NCBI GenBank assembly: GCA_963975245.1
Contig: CAXBFJ010000001.1
Location: 558,001-622,000, forward strand
Source of the DNA: Panacagrimonas sp963975245
GTDB taxonomy: Bacteria; Pseudomonadota; Gammaproteobacteria; Nevskiales; Nevskiaceae
DNA: 64,000 bases
Direction: 5' to 3'
The notes beneath the pieces are model-generated. The model was not told where the DNA came from. It saw nothing but the letters and a program-made list of their open reading frames with translations, and ran no database searches. Both the position numbers and the translations under genes were made by a program. Positions 50,239 through 59,372 of this stretch are shown here, in pieces (positions within the stretch are counted from its first letter, which is position 1; every line of letters begins with the position of its first letter).

Positions 50239-51675
50239 ATGAGTGACAACTACGATCTGATCGTTATTGGTGGTGGCACCGGCGGATATCCCGCGGCCAT
50301 TCGGGCAGGGCAGTTGGGAATGAAGACTGTCTGCATCAATAGCTGGCTCAACAAGGACGATAAGCCGGCCTTCGGCGGCACTTGCCTTAATGCAGGCTGC
50401 ATCCCGTCCAAGGCGCTTCTCGAATCCTCAGAGATGTTTCACCGCGCGGGCCATGAGCTTGCCTCGCACGGCGTCAAGGTCAGCGCACCCAAGCTTGATC
50501 TGGCTGCGATGCAGGATCGCAAGAACAAGATCAGCAGCGGCCTGACCGGTGGAATTGCGCAATTGTTTAAGGCCAATGGCGTGACGGGTCTGGAAGGCTT
50601 TGGTCGTCTGCTTGGCGACGGCAAGGTTGAATTTCGTTCTCACAGCGGTGAGAAGAAAGTTCTGACCGGCAAGCACATCATCGTGGCGACAGGGTCCGAA
50701 CCAGTTGAACTGAAAATTGCTCCGTTCGATCACGAGAAAATCTGCGATTCTTGGGATGCTCTGGAATTCACTTCCGTACCAAAGCGTCTGGGCATTATTG
50801 GAGCGGGTGTCATTGGCGTGGAGCTGGGCAGCGTGTGGTCACGTTTGGGCTCCAAGGTCACCATACTCGAGGCCATGCCCAAATTCCTGCCGATGGTCGA
50901 TCAGACCATTGCCAAGGACGCCCAGCGGCAGCTGAGCAAGCAGGGTCTAGATATTCGTTTGAATGCGAAGGTGCAAAGCGCCAAGGCCGGAGCCAAGGGC
51001 GTCGTGGTGGAATACGACGAAAATGGCGAGACCAAATCCGAGACCTTCGATCAGCTGATCGTGGCAGTGGGCCGCCGGCCTTACACCGAGGGGCTCAACG
51101 CAGATGGCGTTCATCTGGAGCTTGATTCTCGCGGCTTCGTCAAGGTCGACAAGAATTACAAGACCAATCTCAACGGTGTCTATGCCACCGGTGACGTCAT
51201 TGGCGGTTTGATGCTGGCGCACAAGGGCATTGAGGAAGGTGTTGCGCTGGTAGAGCAGCTGCACGGCGAAAAGCCGGAAGTGAATTACAACGCAATTCCC
51301 TGCGTGATCTATACCGCCCCGGAGATTGCATGGGTGGGTCTGTCCGAAGAGCAGGCCAAGGAGGCTGGGCACGAGGTCAAGGTGGGAACGAGCCCGTTTG
51401 CGGCCAACGGACGTGCCAAAGCCATGGAAGCGGCAGCGGGAACCATCAAAGTCATCTCAGATGCTAAGAATGACCGGATTCTGGGCGTGCACATGGTGGG
51501 TCCGTACGTCTCAGAGGTACTTCAGTCTGTCGTGGTTGCGCTTGAATTTGGTGCGACTACCGCCGATCTGCAGCTGACCATGCACGGGCATCCAACTCTG
51601 GCGGAAGCGCTTCACGAGGCTTATCTGGCAGTCGATGGCCGCGCCATTCACGCCGTCAACAAGAAAAAGAAATAG
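50239..51675 (+). CDS. lpdA: Dihydrolipoamide dehydrogenase
   Basis: FAD-dependent disulfide oxidoreductase of 478 residues that reoxidises dihydrolipoyl groups using NAD. It has the FAD motif VIGGGTGGYPAAIRAGQLG at the N-terminus, redox-active Cys49-x4-Cys54 in GGTCLNAGCIPSK, the NAD-binding GAGVIGVELGSVWSRLGSKVT near 190, YATGDVIGG near 315, and the catalytic His-Glu pair in MHGHPTLAEALHEAY near the C-terminus. No E1 or E2 dehydrogenase gene is adjacent, so it is a free-standing E3. It could serve pyruvate, oxoglutarate, branched-chain or glycine-cleavage complexes encoded elsewhere. Confidence 0.93.
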   Translation: MSDNYDLIVIGGGTGGYPAAIRAGQLGMKTVCINSWLNKDDKPAFGGTCLNAGCIPSKALLESSEMFHRAGHELASHGVKVSAPKLDLAAMQDRKNKISSGLTGGIAQLFKANGVTGLEGFGRLLGDGKVEFRSHSGEKKVLTGKHIIVATGSEPVELKIAPFDHEKICDSWDALEFTSVPKRLGIIGAGVIGVELGSVWSRLGSKVTILEAMPKFLPMVDQTIAKDAQRQLSKQGLDIRLNAKVQSAKAGAKGVVVEYDENGETKSETFDQLIVAVGRRPYTEGLNADGVHLELDSRGFVKVDKNYKTNLNGVYATGDVIGGLMLAHKGIEEGVALVEQLHGEKPEVNYNAIPCVIYTAPEIAWVGLSEEQAKEAGHEVKVGTSPFAANGRAKAMEAAAGTIKVISDAKNDRILGVHMVGPYVSEVLQSVVVALEFGATTADLQLTMHGHPTLAEALHEAYLAVDGRAIHAVNKKKK

Positions 51676-51685
51676 TCGAAACATC

Positions 51686-52264
51686 ATGAAAATATTCAAA
51701 TATATTGTTGTAATTGCGGGCGTTTCCGTCGGCACTTCGGCAAATGCTGAAGTGTTTGATGCCAATATTTCTGGCGACTCCGTGCGTATCGCCGTGAATG
51801 GTCCGCTTTCCCGTCTTTTGTCCAACACCAAGGGCGAGTACGAGTTTGGCGGCATCATTGGTGAAGACGATCTTGAGAATGATTTTGCATCGGGCCACGT
51901 CGGCCTGATGCTGACCGGGGATGCCGGCGCGCGCGATGCGCAGGTCACGGCCGGCTTGGGTGCTCGCCTGCAGTATCTGGATGTGGAGAGCGATAACGGA
52001 GGCGCCGTCGAGCTCGGCGGCAAGGTAGAAGTACGCTTCCCTGGCTATGACCGCTTTGGATTCTCTGCTTATGCCTGGTTTGGCCCCGAGGCGGCCAGCT
52101 TTGGCGATGTCGATGACGTCTTTGAGTATGCCGCTGCAATCGATTATCAAATTCTCAAGGATGCGGCCATCTACGTGGGCTATCGAAAAATTGAGGCCGA
52201 CTTTGGCCGGCAAGTTGATGTTGAGGAAGACGGCGTGCACGGCGGTATTCGCCTGAATTTTTGA
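51686..52264 (+). CDS. YfaZ-like outer-membrane protein
   Basis: A 192-residue protein with a signal peptide (MKIFKYIVVIAGVSVGTSANA) and a mature beta-rich part. Strands include DSVRIAVNGPLSRLLSN, EFGGIIGEDDLENDFASGHVGLML, GLGARLQYLDVES, RFGFSAYAWFGPEAASFGD and the final GVHGGIRLNF, ending in Phe. The short barrel size and the G-V-H-G-G-I-R end match the YfaZ family of outer-membrane proteins of unknown function. It starts 11 bases after lpdA and may be cotranscribed with it. Confidence 0.75.
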   Translation: MKIFKYIVVIAGVSVGTSANAEVFDANISGDSVRIAVNGPLSRLLSNTKGEYEFGGIIGEDDLENDFASGHVGLMLTGDAGARDAQVTAGLGARLQYLDVESDNGGAVELGGKVEVRFPGYDRFGFSAYAWFGPEAASFGDVDDVFEYAAAIDYQILKDAAIYVGYRKIEADFGRQVDVEEDGVHGGIRLNF

Positions 52265-52349
52265 TTCAAGGGCAACATGCAGGGCCCGGATCATTGCAGG
52301 ACGGCCTGATCATGGCGTCTCTGTGTTCAGAACAAGAGGAAGAGTGTGA

Positions 52350-53069
52350 ATGGGGCGCGGACCAAGTATTGAAGGTCGCAAAAATGCGGCTGATGCGCAG
52401 AAAGCGAAGATATTTACCAAGCTGATTCGAGAAATCACCATGGCGGCCCGTGCCGGCGGTGGTGACCCGGCCGGCAACGCGCGCCTGCGGTTGGCTGTCG
52501 ACCGGGCCCTGACCGCAAACATGACCAAGGACACGGTCGAGCGTGCGGTCAAACGAGGTAGCGGTGAACTCGGCGCTGACCAGATGCAGGAGGTCCGCTA
52601 CGAGGGCTATGCCCCAGGCGGCGTGGCTGTAATGGTTGATTGCATGACCGACAACTCCACGCGAACCGTCGCCGAGGTTCGGCATGCCCTGTCCAAGCAC
52701 GGCGGACAACTCGGTACCAGCGGCTCCGTTGCCTTCCAGTTTTCCGAAGTTGGGCAACTCTGGTTCGATCTGGAACAAGAAGGCGCCAGTGAAGATCGGC
52801 TGCTGGAACTGGGTATCGAGGCGGGCGCTGAAGATGTCATTGCGGACGGAAAATGGTGTGAAGTGCTGACGCCGCCCAGCGAGTTTGAGGCCGTAAAGGC
52901 CGCTCTGGCAGATGCCGGGCTGATTGCAGAAGAGGCGCGCGTCACCATGCGTCCGGCGAACCGGGTGGCGGTGGAGGGAGAAGCCGCCAGCGATGTGCAG
53001 AAATTGCTGAATCGGCTGGACGATCTCGACGACGTGCAGGACGTTTTCCACAACGCTGACCTGCCCTGA
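52350..53069 (+). CDS. yebC: YebC/PmpR-family regulatory or translation factor
   Basis: A 239-residue YebC-family protein. It opens MGRGPSIEGRKNAADAQKAKIFTKLIREI instead of the MAGHSKW start of E. coli. Core motifs follow: GGDPAGNARLRLAVDRA, MTKDTVERAVKRG, VRYEGYAPGGVAVMVDCMTDN and SKHGGQLGTSGSVAFQF. Members have been described as DNA-binding regulators and, for YebC2-type proteins, as ribosome-associated factors acting at polyproline stalls. GAGGAAGAG precedes the ATG. Its stop overlaps ruvC by three bases (TGATG), the conserved yebC-ruvC arrangement. Confidence 0.95.
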   Translation: MGRGPSIEGRKNAADAQKAKIFTKLIREITMAARAGGGDPAGNARLRLAVDRALTANMTKDTVERAVKRGSGELGADQMQEVRYEGYAPGGVAVMVDCMTDNSTRTVAEVRHALSKHGGQLGTSGSVAFQFSEVGQLWFDLEQEGASEDRLLELGIEAGAEDVIADGKWCEVLTPPSEFEAVKAALADAGLIAEEARVTMRPANRVAVEGEAASDVQKLLNRLDDLDDVQDVFHNADLP

Positions 53070-53587
53070 TGACGGCGGTCCGGATACTGGGTGTTGATCC
53101 GGGCTCCAGATACACCGGTTATGGGCTGATTGATTCGTTTAACGGACGCAACGTGCTGGTTGCGGCAGGCCGGTTGAATGTCAGCAAAGGCAGCACGGCG
53201 GAGCGATTGCTGGGTGTGCTTGAGGGGTTAGGTGAAGTCATCGCCGAGCACAATCCGCAGGAAAGTGCGGTGGAGGAAACCTTCGTGAACCGGGTCAACG
53301 CAGCGAGTGCGCTGGTCCTGGGCCAGGCGCGCGGGGCGGCGATTTGCGCTTGTGCCAAGGCGGGACTGGACGTGGCCGAGTATGCCGCGGCCCAGGTCAA
53401 ATTGGCGGTTGCCGGTAATGGTCGGGCAGACAAGCATCAGGTGGAGCACATGGTGCGGGTGCTGCTCAATACCCGTGAGAAGCTGTCCCCCGACGCGGCA
53501 GATGCGTTGGCAGTTGCGTTGACACATGCTCATGTTCGAACAACCCGGCAGCGGACAGGTGATGCTTTGCGTCGCGCATGGGGTTGA
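53069..53587 (+). CDS. ruvC: Crossover junction endodeoxyribonuclease RuvC
   Basis: Resolvase that cuts Holliday junctions as a dimer with RuvAB. The 172 residues start MTAVRILGVDPGSRYTGYG, with the first catalytic Asp in VDPG. The second acid lies in AVEETFVNRV, and the last pair in LSPDAADALAVALTHAH. Length matches E. coli RuvC (173). It is translationally coupled to yebC and followed by ruvA after 75 bases. Confidence 0.96.
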   Translation: MTAVRILGVDPGSRYTGYGLIDSFNGRNVLVAAGRLNVSKGSTAERLLGVLEGLGEVIAEHNPQESAVEETFVNRVNAASALVLGQARGAAICACAKAGLDVAEYAAAQVKLAVAGNGRADKHQVEHMVRVLLNTREKLSPDAADALAVALTHAHVRTTRQRTGDALRRAWG

Positions 53588-53662
53588 GCCACGTAAAGCA
53601 ATCCGGCCATTTCAAATAAGAAAGCCCAAGTCAAAGCTTCATCGGGGCAGGGAGGAACTGAG

Positions 53663-54256
53663 TTGATTGGAAGCCTGAGCGGGAAACTGATTCTCAAGCA
53701 GCCACCTAGATTGCTGATAGATGTAGGCGGGGTCGGTTACGAATGTGAAGCGCCCATGTCCACCTTTTATTCACTGCCGTCCCTGGGTGAAAGCGTGACC
53801 CTGCATACGCATCTGACAATTCGTGACGATGCGCACCTGCTCTATGCCTTTGCCAGCCTGCAGGAGAAATCCCTGTTTCGCGACTTGGTCAAGGTGTCTG
53901 GCGTCGGACCCAAGATTGCCCTGGCCATTCTTTCCGGGACTGGCGTGGACGAGTTCTGGGGTACCGTCAGAGAGGGGCAGGTGACACGGCTGACCAAGGT
54001 TCCAGGAATTGGAAAGAAGTCGGCGGAGCGGCTCGTTGTCGAGCTTCGCGATAAAGCTGGGGCCCAGGGTGCTACGGGATTGCCATCAGCGGCGGGGCCA
54101 GCGGTATCGAGTAGTCCGCTGCAGGAAGCGCGGTCAGCCCTTGAGGCGCTTGGCTACAAACCTGCTGAAGCGCAGCGACTTACCGACAGCGTGGAATCAG
54201 ATGGTCTCAATGCAGAGCAGATTATCCGGGAGGCGCTCAAGCGTGCGGTACGCTAG
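53663..54256 (+). CDS. ruvA: Holliday junction branch migration protein RuvA
   Basis: A 197-residue junction-binding subunit that tetramerises and loads RuvB. TTG 53663 starts MIGSLSGKLILK, with a GGGAGGAA ribosome binding site. Domain I is the OB fold (about 1-65), domain II has the helix-hairpin-helix repeats VSGVGPKIALAILSG and VPGIGKKSAERLVVEL, and the flexible domain III (about 145-197) binds RuvB. It is typical for the family in length (203 in E. coli). Confidence 0.96.
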   Translation: MIGSLSGKLILKQPPRLLIDVGGVGYECEAPMSTFYSLPSLGESVTLHTHLTIRDDAHLLYAFASLQEKSLFRDLVKVSGVGPKIALAILSGTGVDEFWGTVREGQVTRLTKVPGIGKKSAERLVVELRDKAGAQGATGLPSAAGPAVSSSPLQEARSALEALGYKPAEAQRLTDSVESDGLNAEQIIREALKRAVR

Positions 54257-54304
54257 GCGTTCTGTCCGCGTCGCTTCTGCACCCAGCCATGATGTTTTTC
54301 GTAA

Positions 54305-55336
54305 ATGAATGATGAACCCCGATTGATGGCCGCCACCAGCGGGCTGGACGACGAGCGCATCGAGCGAGCGATACGGCCCAGCAAGCTGGAAGATTACGTG
54401 GGGCAGCAGGCTGTTCGAGAGCAACTTGGCATTGCCATCGAGGCGGCGTCCAAGCGCAGAGAAGCCTTGGATCACGTGCTGATCTTCGGGCCGCCCGGTC
54501 TTGGCAAAACCACGCTTGCACACATTCTGGCGGCCGAAATGGGCGTCAATCTGCGTCAGACCTCCGGGCCGGTGCTGGAAAAGGCAGGCGACTTGGCGGC
54601 GCTTCTGACCAATCTAGAGCCACGGGATCTGCTGTTTGTCGATGAGATTCATCGGTTATCGCCGGTCGTGGAGGAAGTGCTGTATCCGGCAATGGAGGAC
54701 TACCAGCTCGACATCATGATTGGAGAGGGACCTGCAGCGCGGTCCATCCGCTTGGATTTGCCCCCTTTCACGCTAGTTGGGGCGACCACGCGCGCCGGAG
54801 CGCTTACCAGCCCCCTGCGTGACCGCTTCGGCATTGTCCAGCGGCTCGAGTTTTATTCCGTGGCCGATCTCGCCCGAATTGTCATGCGCTCAGCGGGCAT
54901 CCTGAATTCGCCAATGGATGAGCAGGGCGCGGCGGAAATCGCACGGCGTTCCCGTGGGACGCCTCGAATTGCCAATCGACTTTTGCGACGGGTGCGGGAT
55001 TTCGCTCAAGTCCGTGGCGACGGCGCCATCAACGCCGACATTGCGAGCAAAGCGCTCAAAATGCTCGATGTCGACACCAATGGCTTTGATCTGATGGATC
55101 GGAAACTGATCATGACGCTGATCGAGCGATTCGACGGAGGCCCGGCGGGTCTGGACAATCTTTCCGCGGCGATTGGCGAGTCACGAGACACCCTGGAAGA
55201 CGTGGTCGAGCCTTACCTGATCCAGCAGGGCTATTTGATGCGCACGCCGCGCGGACGCATCGCCTCGCGTCTGGCCTACGAGCACTACGGACTTCCGGTG
55301 CCGGACCGAATCAACACGCCGGATCTGTTCACATGA
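54305..55336 (+). CDS. ruvB: Holliday junction DNA helicase motor RuvB
   Basis: AAA+ motor of branch migration, 343 residues. Walker A is GPPGLGKTTLAH, Walker B LLFVDEIHRLS, sensor 1 LVGATTRAGALTSPLRDRFG (arginine finger region), and the C-terminal winged-helix domain begins around residue 265 (LIERFDGGPAGLDNLSAAIGES). It follows ruvA with a 48-base gap and overlaps ybgC (ATGA). Confidence 0.97.
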   Translation: MNDEPRLMAATSGLDDERIERAIRPSKLEDYVGQQAVREQLGIAIEAASKRREALDHVLIFGPPGLGKTTLAHILAAEMGVNLRQTSGPVLEKAGDLAALLTNLEPRDLLFVDEIHRLSPVVEEVLYPAMEDYQLDIMIGEGPAARSIRLDLPPFTLVGATTRAGALTSPLRDRFGIVQRLEFYSVADLARIVMRSAGILNSPMDEQGAAEIARRSRGTPRIANRLLRRVRDFAQVRGDGAINADIASKALKMLDVDTNGFDLMDRKLIMTLIERFDGGPAGLDNLSAAIGESRDTLEDVVEPYLIQQGYLMRTPRGRIASRLAYEHYGLPVPDRINTPDLFT

Positions 55337-55734
55337 GCCAGGCTGAGGTTTTCAGGTGGCCCGTACGGGTTTATTGGGAGGACACGGACGCCTCCGGGGT
55401 GGTCTATCACGCCAATTATCTGCGCTGGTTTGAGCGGGCCCGTACAGAATGGCTGCGCGCGAAAGGCTTCAATCAGGACGCCTTGTGCGCCGAACTGGGC
55501 ATTGCCTTCACCGTCGCCAGTCTGGATGTGCGTTACCTGTTGCCGGCGCGCATGGACGATGCGCTGCTGATCGAGGTGAGCGTGGAAGGGCGAAAGCGGG
55601 CAAGTCTCAATTTTGTTCAGCGCGCGCTCCGCTCTGAAGGGGAACAATTGCTGGCTCAGGCCCGTGTCAGGGTCGCCTGTGTCGATGCAAGCTCGTTTCG
55701 GCCGTTGCCCCTGCCGGACCTCGGCTTGCAGTGA
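55333..55734 (+). CDS. ybgC: YbgC, Tol-Pal-associated acyl-CoA thioesterase
   Basis: A 133-residue hotdog-fold thioesterase. RVYWEDTDASGVVYHANYLRWFERARTEWLRA contains the catalytic Asp of the 4-hydroxybenzoyl-CoA thioesterase-type group (D in EDTDASG). It is the conserved first gene of the tol-pal cluster in gammaproteobacteria and is linked to lipid metabolism at the envelope. It overlaps ruvB at ATGA and precedes tolQ by about 130 bases. Confidence 0.93.
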   Translation: MSQAEVFRWPVRVYWEDTDASGVVYHANYLRWFERARTEWLRAKGFNQDALCAELGIAFTVASLDVRYLLPARMDDALLIEVSVEGRKRASLNFVQRALRSEGEQLLAQARVRVACVDASSFRPLPLPDLGLQ

Positions 55735-55866
55735 CATACATTTATTTGAATACACTTCGCTAATGGGTCGGCGCTTCGCATAAAATCTGCTTTGAAGCTG
55801 GGCCTGAGGCGCAGCAGAACCCGACATTCAACCCCTTTTCTCTACGAGTCCCGTTTCCAAGACAAC

Positions 55867-56547
55867 ATGAATGCCAATCTTTCCATTGCGCATCTGATTG
55901 CGCAGGCCAGCGTGCTGGTCCAGATCATCATGGGCTTGCTGATGCTTGCCTCCGTCGTCTCCTGGGCGGTGATCATTTCCAAACAGCGCCTCTTGAAGCG
56001 CACCCGCCAGGCTTCCGAAAAATTCGAGGAACGGTTCTGGTCAGGTGGAAACCTGTCTGACCTGTATGACTCGGTGACTCGCAACAAGGAAGCCGACGGC
56101 CTGATTCCGATCTTTTCGTCTGGGTTCGATGAATACAAGCGCCAGCAGCAGGGCGGTCACTCAGACCCCGACGATTCGATTGCGGCGGTACACCGGCAGA
56201 TGCGGGTGACCCAGGTCCGTGAAATCGAACGGCTGGAAGGGGGCCTTGCGCTGCTGGCCACCATCGGCTCAACCAGCCCCTATGTCGGCCTGTTCGGTAC
56301 CGTGTGGGGCATCATGAATGCCTTCATCGGCATCAGTAATATGAAGCAGGCCAGCTTGGCTGTGGTTGCGCCGGGTATCGCCGAGGCTTTGATTGCAACG
56401 GCCATGGGCTTGTTCGCTGCTATTCCCGCCGTTGTCGCCTACAACTTCTTCACACGCAATGTGGAAAGCCTGGAAAACCAGTACCACACCTTCTCTGAAG
56501 AGATGATCGGCATCATCGAGCGCGGACTTCGCGGCGGGAAGAGCTGA
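55867..56547 (+). CDS. tolQ: TolQ, inner-membrane proton channel component
   Basis: A 226-residue protein with three TM helices, a MotA/TolQ/ExbB family member. TM1 is near residues 18-40 (LVQIIMGLLMLASVVSWAVII), TM2 and TM3 near 130-200 (LALLATIGSTSPYVGLFGTVWGIMNAF, then AEALIATAMGLFAAIPAVVAYNFF). It forms the pmf-driven motor with TolR that energises TolA during cell division and envelope constriction. ATG 55867 matches the family start; an upstream TTG in frame adds 25 residues and is not favoured. Confidence 0.95.
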   Translation: MNANLSIAHLIAQASVLVQIIMGLLMLASVVSWAVIISKQRLLKRTRQASEKFEERFWSGGNLSDLYDSVTRNKEADGLIPIFSSGFDEYKRQQQGGHSDPDDSIAAVHRQMRVTQVREIERLEGGLALLATIGSTSPYVGLFGTVWGIMNAFIGISNMKQASLAVVAPGIAEALIATAMGLFAAIPAVVAYNFFTRNVESLENQYHTFSEEMIGIIERGLRGGKS

Positions 56548-57011
56548 TGGGTGCGGCGGTAAGCGGTGGCCGCTCCGGCAAGCGGCGAATGAATGCAGAT
56601 ATCAACGTCGTGCCGTATATCGACGTGATGCTGGTTTTGCTGATCATCTTCATGGTCACGGCGCCGCTGCTCACCCAAGGGGTGGATGTGCAGTTGCCAA
56701 AGACCGAAGCTGCGCCGCTGGTGATTGATGACGAACCGCTGACGCTGTCCATCAACAGTGAAGGCGACTTGTACCTCAATCGGGGCGAAAAAACGGATGC
56801 GCCGCTGACGGATGAAGAGGTCGTACGCATTGCCGGAAGTATTGCCCGCAACAGCGAAAACCCTGACGAGCACATGGTGCTGGTTGAGGGTGACGGGAAA
56901 GCTGACTACTTTTTTGTGGCAAAGGCAATGACCCTTCTACAAACCGCAGGCATCAAGAAGATTGGCTTCGTGACTGACCCTGTGGACCTATCGGCAGACG
57001 CCAAGAAATAA
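56547..57011 (+). CDS. tolR: TolR, ExbD-like motor subunit
   Basis: A 154-residue protein starting in the TolQ stop (TGATG). One TM helix (INVVPYIDVMLVLLIIFMVTAPLL, about 20-43) contains the essential Asp (YIDVML) that works in the proton path. The periplasmic domain begins GVDVQLPKTEAAPLVIDDEPLTLSI and ends with AMTLLQTAGIKKIGFVTDP. It belongs to the Tol motor with TolQ and TolA. Confidence 0.95.
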   Translation: MGAAVSGGRSGKRRMNADINVVPYIDVMLVLLIIFMVTAPLLTQGVDVQLPKTEAAPLVIDDEPLTLSINSEGDLYLNRGEKTDAPLTDEEVVRIAGSIARNSENPDEHMVLVEGDGKADYFFVAKAMTLLQTAGIKKIGFVTDPVDLSADAKK

Positions 57012-57022
57012 GCCTTCGGCCC

Positions 57023-57940
57023 ATGCCATTCAGTTCAAGAAACCTGATATCAGCGACGGCGCTGCACATCCTGTTGTTTGTGCTGCTGGTTATCGGTGTG
57101 CGTTGTACGCCCAAATTGCAGCCGCCTCCCGTCATTGAGGCGCTGGTCGTCACAGGCCAGAACAAGGAAGGCAAGTTGATCACCGAGCCGCCACCGCCGC
57201 CGGAACCCGAGCCTGAACCGGAGCCCGAACCGGAACCGGCGCCGCCACCGCCGCCCCCACCTGAGCCAGAACCTCCCAAGCCAGACCCCGAGGTCGAGCG
57301 CAAGAAGGTGGAAGAAGCGAAAAAGAAGGCAGACGCTGAGCGGATCAAGCGTGAGCTTGCGATCAAGCGCGAGGCAGAGCTTCAGCGCAAGAAGGCAGAG
57401 GAAGAGAAGAAGAAAAAAGAGGAAGAACAGAAAAAGAAGGAAGAAGAGCGCAAAAAGCTAGACGAAGAGCGCAAGAAAAAGTTGGAGGAGGAGCGCAAGA
57501 AGAAGGAAGAGGAGCGCAAACGGCTGGAAGAAGAGAAGCGCAAGCAGGAAGAGGAGCGCAAGCGCAAACTCGAAGAGCAACGCAGAATCAAGGAAGAGTT
57601 CGAAAGGTCTCTGCGCGAGGAAGCCGATGCTCGGGCAGAAGCCGCGCGAATTGGCGAGGTTCAGAAGACCTGGGCCCAGCAGCTTGCGTCGCATATTGGG
57701 CGCCGCTGGTTGCGTCCGCCCGGGCTGCCGCCTGCCTTGCGGTGTCAGGTGCGGATTGAATTGCTGCCCAACGGCGAGATCATTACGGTGAAGATCATCA
57801 AGAGTTCAGGCAATCCGTCGTTTGATAATTCCGTGGAGAATGCGGTCTACAAATCAAGCCCTCTGCCTCTTCCGGATGATCCGAAGGCGTTTGAACGTGT
57901 TCTCGAGCCCATATTCACGCCAGAAAATCTGGGCCGCTAG
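57023..57940 (+). CDS. tolA: TolA, envelope-spanning Tol protein
   Basis: A 305-residue protein with an N-terminal TM helix (ALHILLFVLLVIGVRC, about 12-27). A Pro/Glu repeat follows (PEPEPEPEPEP, then PPPPPP). A long Lys/Glu-rich helical domain (about 95-205) comes next, with many KKxEEExKK-type units, and then a globular C-terminal domain (about 215-305: ASHIGRRWLRPPGLPPALRCQVRIELLPNGEI). The helix spans the periplasm and the C-terminal domain contacts TolB and Pal. Length is shorter than the E. coli protein (421) because the helical domain is reduced. Confidence 0.93.
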   Translation: MPFSSRNLISATALHILLFVLLVIGVRCTPKLQPPPVIEALVVTGQNKEGKLITEPPPPPEPEPEPEPEPEPAPPPPPPPEPEPPKPDPEVERKKVEEAKKKADAERIKRELAIKREAELQRKKAEEEKKKKEEEQKKKEEERKKLDEERKKKLEEERKKKEEERKRLEEEKRKQEEERKRKLEEQRRIKEEFERSLREEADARAEAARIGEVQKTWAQQLASHIGRRWLRPPGLPPALRCQVRIELLPNGEIITVKIIKSSGNPSFDNSVENAVYKSSPLPLPDDPKAFERVLEPIFTPENLGR

Positions 57941-58030
57941 AGATAGAGTGACCCACGCGAGTCGAATTGAATCGTCCATGCCCGGCAACAGTCTCAATAG
58001 CCGATTGCATGTACACCCAACAGGTCTTAA

Positions 58031-59326
58031 ATGATGCGATCAAAATTCAAGATGTTTTTCCTGATCCTGGGCCTGGCCTGGATCAACCCGGCATTCAGTG
58101 CCCTGGAATTCGAAGTGGTCAGCGACCGTGTCGGTGCGCAGCCCATTGCCATCGTTCCCTTTGCTGGAAATGAGGCGATGATGGATGTGGCCCAAGTTAT
58201 CGAGGATGATCTCGTTCGCACCGGCCTGTTCTATAGCCTTGAGCGCGGCGATATGCTGGAGCGCCCGTCTGAGCCCAAGTCCATTGATTACCGTAACTGG
58301 AAAGCGGTGAATATGGACAACATCGTGATCGGCAGCATGCGCCAGGACCCCGGCTCTGATCGTGTCACTGTTCGCTTCTATCTATTTGACGTGCTCCGTG
58401 GCGAGCAGCGCCTCGGGTTCGAAATGCCCGCTGCTGACCCCAAGCAGCTGCGATACACAGCACATCAGATCGCGGATCTGATTTTCGAGAACCTGACGGG
58501 TATCCCCGGGGTGTTTAACACCAAGATTGCCTATGTGGCATCCAAGGGCTATGGGCTTGATAGAACCTACGCGCTGATGGTTTCGGACTGGGATGGCTAC
58601 AACCCGCGCACCGTCGCCAAATCGCGTGAACCGCTGATGTCACCCCAGTGGTCACCAGATAGAAAAAGATTGGCTTATGTGGGTTACGACAGGGGCCGTT
58701 CATCTATCTATCTGCATGATGTCGCCACCGGTAAGGTTCGTAGTCTCGTTTCTGAGAAGGGTATCAACGGATCCCCGGCGTGGTCTCCAGACGGTAAGCG
58801 CTTGGCGGTCACTTTGTCATATGAAAGCAACCCGGATATTTACGTTATTGAGATAGCCAGCGGTTCCAAGCGTCGGATTACAACCTCGCCTGGAATCGAC
58901 ACCGAGCCGGCTTGGTCGCCGGACGGGCTGAGTCTGGTTTACACCTCGGAACGAGGGGGGCCGCCACAGATCTATATGGTCAGTGCATCAGGCGGCACAC
59001 CTCAGAGAATGACGTTCGAGGGACGCCAGAATTTGCGGGCCAGCTTCTCGCCTGACGGCAAGCAGTTGGTGTTGGTGAATTTGCAGGATTCTCGATACCG
59101 TATCGCGTTGCTGAATCTGGCCGACAAGACGATGCAGATCGTCAGCGACGGCAGGTTTGACGAAGGTCCAAGCTTTGCACCGAACGGGGCGGTAATCATC
59201 TATGCAACTCAAGGGCCGCAAGGCGCGGAACTTGCAACGGTGAGTACCGACGGGCGAATCAGGCAGCGGCTCAGCCAAAAAGGTGATGTCCGAGAGCCAG
59301 CCTGGTCACCATTGTTGAAGCGATAA
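58031..59326 (+). CDS. tolB: TolB, periplasmic propeller protein
   Basis: A 431-residue periplasmic protein with signal peptide (KMFFLILGLAWINPAFSA). Residues about 25-160 are the alpha/beta N-terminal domain, and residues 170-431 are a beta propeller with the blade motif SP(D/N)G-x-x-(L/I) seen in WSPDRKRLAYV, WSPDGKRLAVT, WSPDGLSLVYT and FSPDGKQLVLV. It binds Pal and TolA and controls outer-membrane release during division. It is 90 bases after tolA. Confidence 0.96.
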   Translation: MMRSKFKMFFLILGLAWINPAFSALEFEVVSDRVGAQPIAIVPFAGNEAMMDVAQVIEDDLVRTGLFYSLERGDMLERPSEPKSIDYRNWKAVNMDNIVIGSMRQDPGSDRVTVRFYLFDVLRGEQRLGFEMPAADPKQLRYTAHQIADLIFENLTGIPGVFNTKIAYVASKGYGLDRTYALMVSDWDGYNPRTVAKSREPLMSPQWSPDRKRLAYVGYDRGRSSIYLHDVATGKVRSLVSEKGINGSPAWSPDGKRLAVTLSYESNPDIYVIEIASGSKRRITTSPGIDTEPAWSPDGLSLVYTSERGGPPQIYMVSASGGTPQRMTFEGRQNLRASFSPDGKQLVLVNLQDSRYRIALLNLADKTMQIVSDGRFDEGPSFAPNGAVIIYATQGPQGAELATVSTDGRIRQRLSQKGDVREPAWSPLLKR

Positions 59327-59372
59327 ATAACATCCAACCAACGTTTTACGTAGTCTAATCAAGGAGTTACAG

